From Schleiferiaceae bacterium (GTDB lineage Bacteria > Bacteroidota > Bacteroidia > Flavobacteriales > Schleiferiaceae), in the NCBI GenBank assembly GCA_030829675.1, contig JAURAE010000070.1:1-6852 (forward strand): a stretch of 6,852 bases of DNA, given 5' to 3'. Each line of letters opens with the position of its first letter. Within the stretch, counting starts at the first letter, position 1. This document shows positions 6,259 to 6,852 of this stretch, piece by piece. The translations under genes were made by a program, and so were the position numbers. The notes under the pieces are model-generated. The model was given only the letters and a program-made list of their open reading frames with translations. It made no database searches and had not been told where the DNA came from.

Positions 6259-6266
6259 CAAATATA
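6259..6266 (-). promoter_or_regulatory. Possible -7 box for the DUF6580-like gene
   Basis: Read on the minus strand this is TATATTTG, an exact match to TAnnTTTG. It lies in the 32-nt gap after the XRE stop codon and 18 nt before the ATG at 6240. No clear TTTG -33 element is seen at the right distance. If active it would let the membrane protein be expressed separately from the XRE gene. Confidence 0.4.
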
Positions 6267-6272
6267 CGCGGA

Positions 6273-6614
6273 TTACGCTTCTTTGGTATAGGTATTCCAC
6301 GTCCCGTTTGGATTTAATACCAACAGTTTCTCTGAGGATTTTGTTGCGGGATGCTCTGATGGAGTAGGAGGCCGCTCTGTGTTAACCTCTAGAGGCGGTT
6401 CTTTTGTTAGTCGATCACCCGTTAGGAGGTAACGAATATCTAGTGAAGTATCAAATAGAGCCAATTGTTGGAGCAATTGAAGATTCGGCTTATTACGGCC
6501 GTTGAGAATATGTACAAGGGTAGGACGGTTCATGCCAATGGCCTTCGCCAGCGATGTGGCATTGTGGCCGCTTTGGTCCATATACTCCTGAATTCGACGT
6601 ACTACATCCTCCAT
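6273..6614 (-). CDS. XRE/Cro-CI family helix-turn-helix transcriptional regulator
   Basis: This 113-residue protein has one N-terminal HTH_3-type DNA-binding domain (about residues 4-66). The helix-turn-helix itself is TSLAKAIGMNRPTLVHILNGR (20-40), followed by NKPNLQLLQQLALFDTSLDIRYLLTG. A proline-rich linker (about 70-92) leads to the short C-terminal motif SEKLLVLNPNGTWNTYT (94-110). This resembles the IxKIVxFxxDGTFxxY ending of many Bacteroidota XRE proteins, whose function I do not know. There is no ligand-binding or peptidase domain. The ATG at 6614 is the start that keeps the whole HTH, and it lies 5 nt after a well-formed promoter, so the transcript may be leaderless. Targets are unknown. 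The DUF6580-like gene follows 32 nt downstream on the same strand and could be co-transcribed. Confidence 0.88.
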   Translation of the reverse strand: MEDVVRRIQEYMDQSGHNATSLAKAIGMNRPTLVHILNGRNKPNLQLLQQLALFDTSLDIRYLLTGDRLTKEPPLEVNTERPPTPSEHPATKSSEKLLVLNPNGTWNTYTKEA

Positions 6615-6619
6615 AGTTA

Positions 6620-6650
6620 CAAATGTAATACAATTGAAACACCCCTCAAA
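6620..6650 (-). promoter_or_regulatory. Bacteroidota-type promoter of the XRE regulator gene
   Basis: Read on the minus strand, TTTG (6650-6647) is followed by exactly 19 nt and then TACATTTG (6627-6620). Both match the Bacteroidota -33/-7 consensus and spacing. The -7 box ends 5 nt before the ATG at 6614, so the start site should fall at or within a few bases of the start codon and leave no room for a ribosome-binding site. Confidence 0.65.
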
Positions 6651-6781
6651 CGTATTCCAAATGAAATTTTCGATGAAAATTGGGGCAGGTTTTAACGAAG
6701 GTTCTTACAAAGAGTATTAGTTTAAGCTATTGCATTCAATACATTGATATACAATAATTTGAATTTAAACTAGTTTATGTT
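6628..6781. other. AT-rich intergenic region with a 12-bp palindrome
   Basis: Apart from the -33 element of the XRE promoter, no gene is seen here. The perfect palindrome TAAACTAGTTTA occupies 6766-6777, and a separated copy of its half, TAGTTTAA, lies at 6718-6725. Together these make a loose inverted repeat with a 39-nt spacer. This could be an operator, or simple AT-rich sequence. The open plus-strand frame that reaches 6695 is antisense to the XRE gene and is not supported as coding. Confidence 0.45.
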
Positions 6782-6852
6782 TCACACCTCGTATTCGTAT
6801 TGAAACAGTGCTTTGCCCGATTCATCAATCAGTGAAACCACAATGTGCCATT
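6782..6852 (-). CDS. C-terminal end of an unidentified gene (runs off the window)
   Basis: On the minus strand, a frame open from the window edge encodes 22 residues, WHIVVSLIDESGKALFQYEYEV, and ends with TGA at 6784-6782. The alternation of hydrophobic and polar residues around a D-E-S-G-K turn looks like two beta strands of a real protein, and the other two minus-strand frames stop sooner. The fragment is too short to name. It would be transcribed in the same direction as the XRE gene, which has its own promoter 168 bases downstream of this stop. Confidence 0.45.
   Translation of the reverse strand, partial: WHIVVSLIDESGKALFQYEYEV

Noticed and set aside
6241..6272. A second riboswitch upstream of the DUF6580-like gene
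   Set aside because: Only 32 nt separate it from the XRE gene, too short for a cobalamin aptamer, and no B12 box is present.
6465..6695. 76-codon plus-strand frame across the XRE promoter
   Set aside because: Most of it is antisense to the XRE gene and the rest covers the XRE promoter; the product shows no motif.
1..6852. CRISPR array, insertion sequence, prophage or defence island
   Set aside because: No regularly spaced repeats, transposase, integrase or nuclease genes were seen; the genes are housekeeping and nutrient uptake.

Overview
The window reads as chromosomal DNA of a member of the Bacteroidota, probably Flavobacteriales-like. The grounds are the Bacteroidota-type HMG-CoA lyase, a TonB-dependent receptor paired with a BtuG-type lipoprotein, an XRE regulator with the short C-terminal motif common in this phylum, and promoter-like TTTG-N19-TAnnTTTG sequences. 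No mobile element, CRISPR array, rRNA or tRNA was seen. Genus or species cannot be assigned from the sequence alone.

Positions 1-2732 hold a tightly packed plus-strand run of housekeeping genes: the 3' part of pcm (protein-L-isoaspartate O-methyltransferase), smpB (trans-translation), pyrD (quinone-linked dihydroorotate dehydrogenase) and an HMG-CoA lyase. Gaps between them are 14, 1 and 31 nt, so co-transcription is likely although their functions are unrelated.

Positions 2733-5722 hold a vitamin B12 acquisition unit. A cobalamin riboswitch aptamer (about 2748-2899) starts 15 nt after the lyase stop codon. It is followed by a hairpin next to the start codon, a BtuB-like TonB-dependent outer-membrane receptor (2942-4711) and, 3 nt later, a BtuG/YncE-like beta-propeller lipoprotein (4715-5722). 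The inferred logic is that enough intracellular cobalamin shuts expression off, while under starvation the lipoprotein captures corrinoid and hands it to the receptor for TonB-driven uptake. No btuF, btuC or btuD gene is in the window.

Positions 5719-6614 hold two minus-strand genes: an XRE/Cro-CI regulator (6614-6273), then a small DUF6580-like integral membrane protein (6240-5719). The stop codon of the membrane protein overlaps that of the BtuG-like gene inside a shared TTAA. Because it resembles small vitamin-transporter (ECF S-component-like) proteins and lies beside the B12 uptake genes, it is a candidate inner-membrane partner, but this is inference.

Positions 6615-6852 are an AT-rich intergenic stretch with a good promoter for the XRE gene and a 12-bp palindrome, followed by what appears to be the last 22 codons of an unidentified minus-strand gene that runs off the window.
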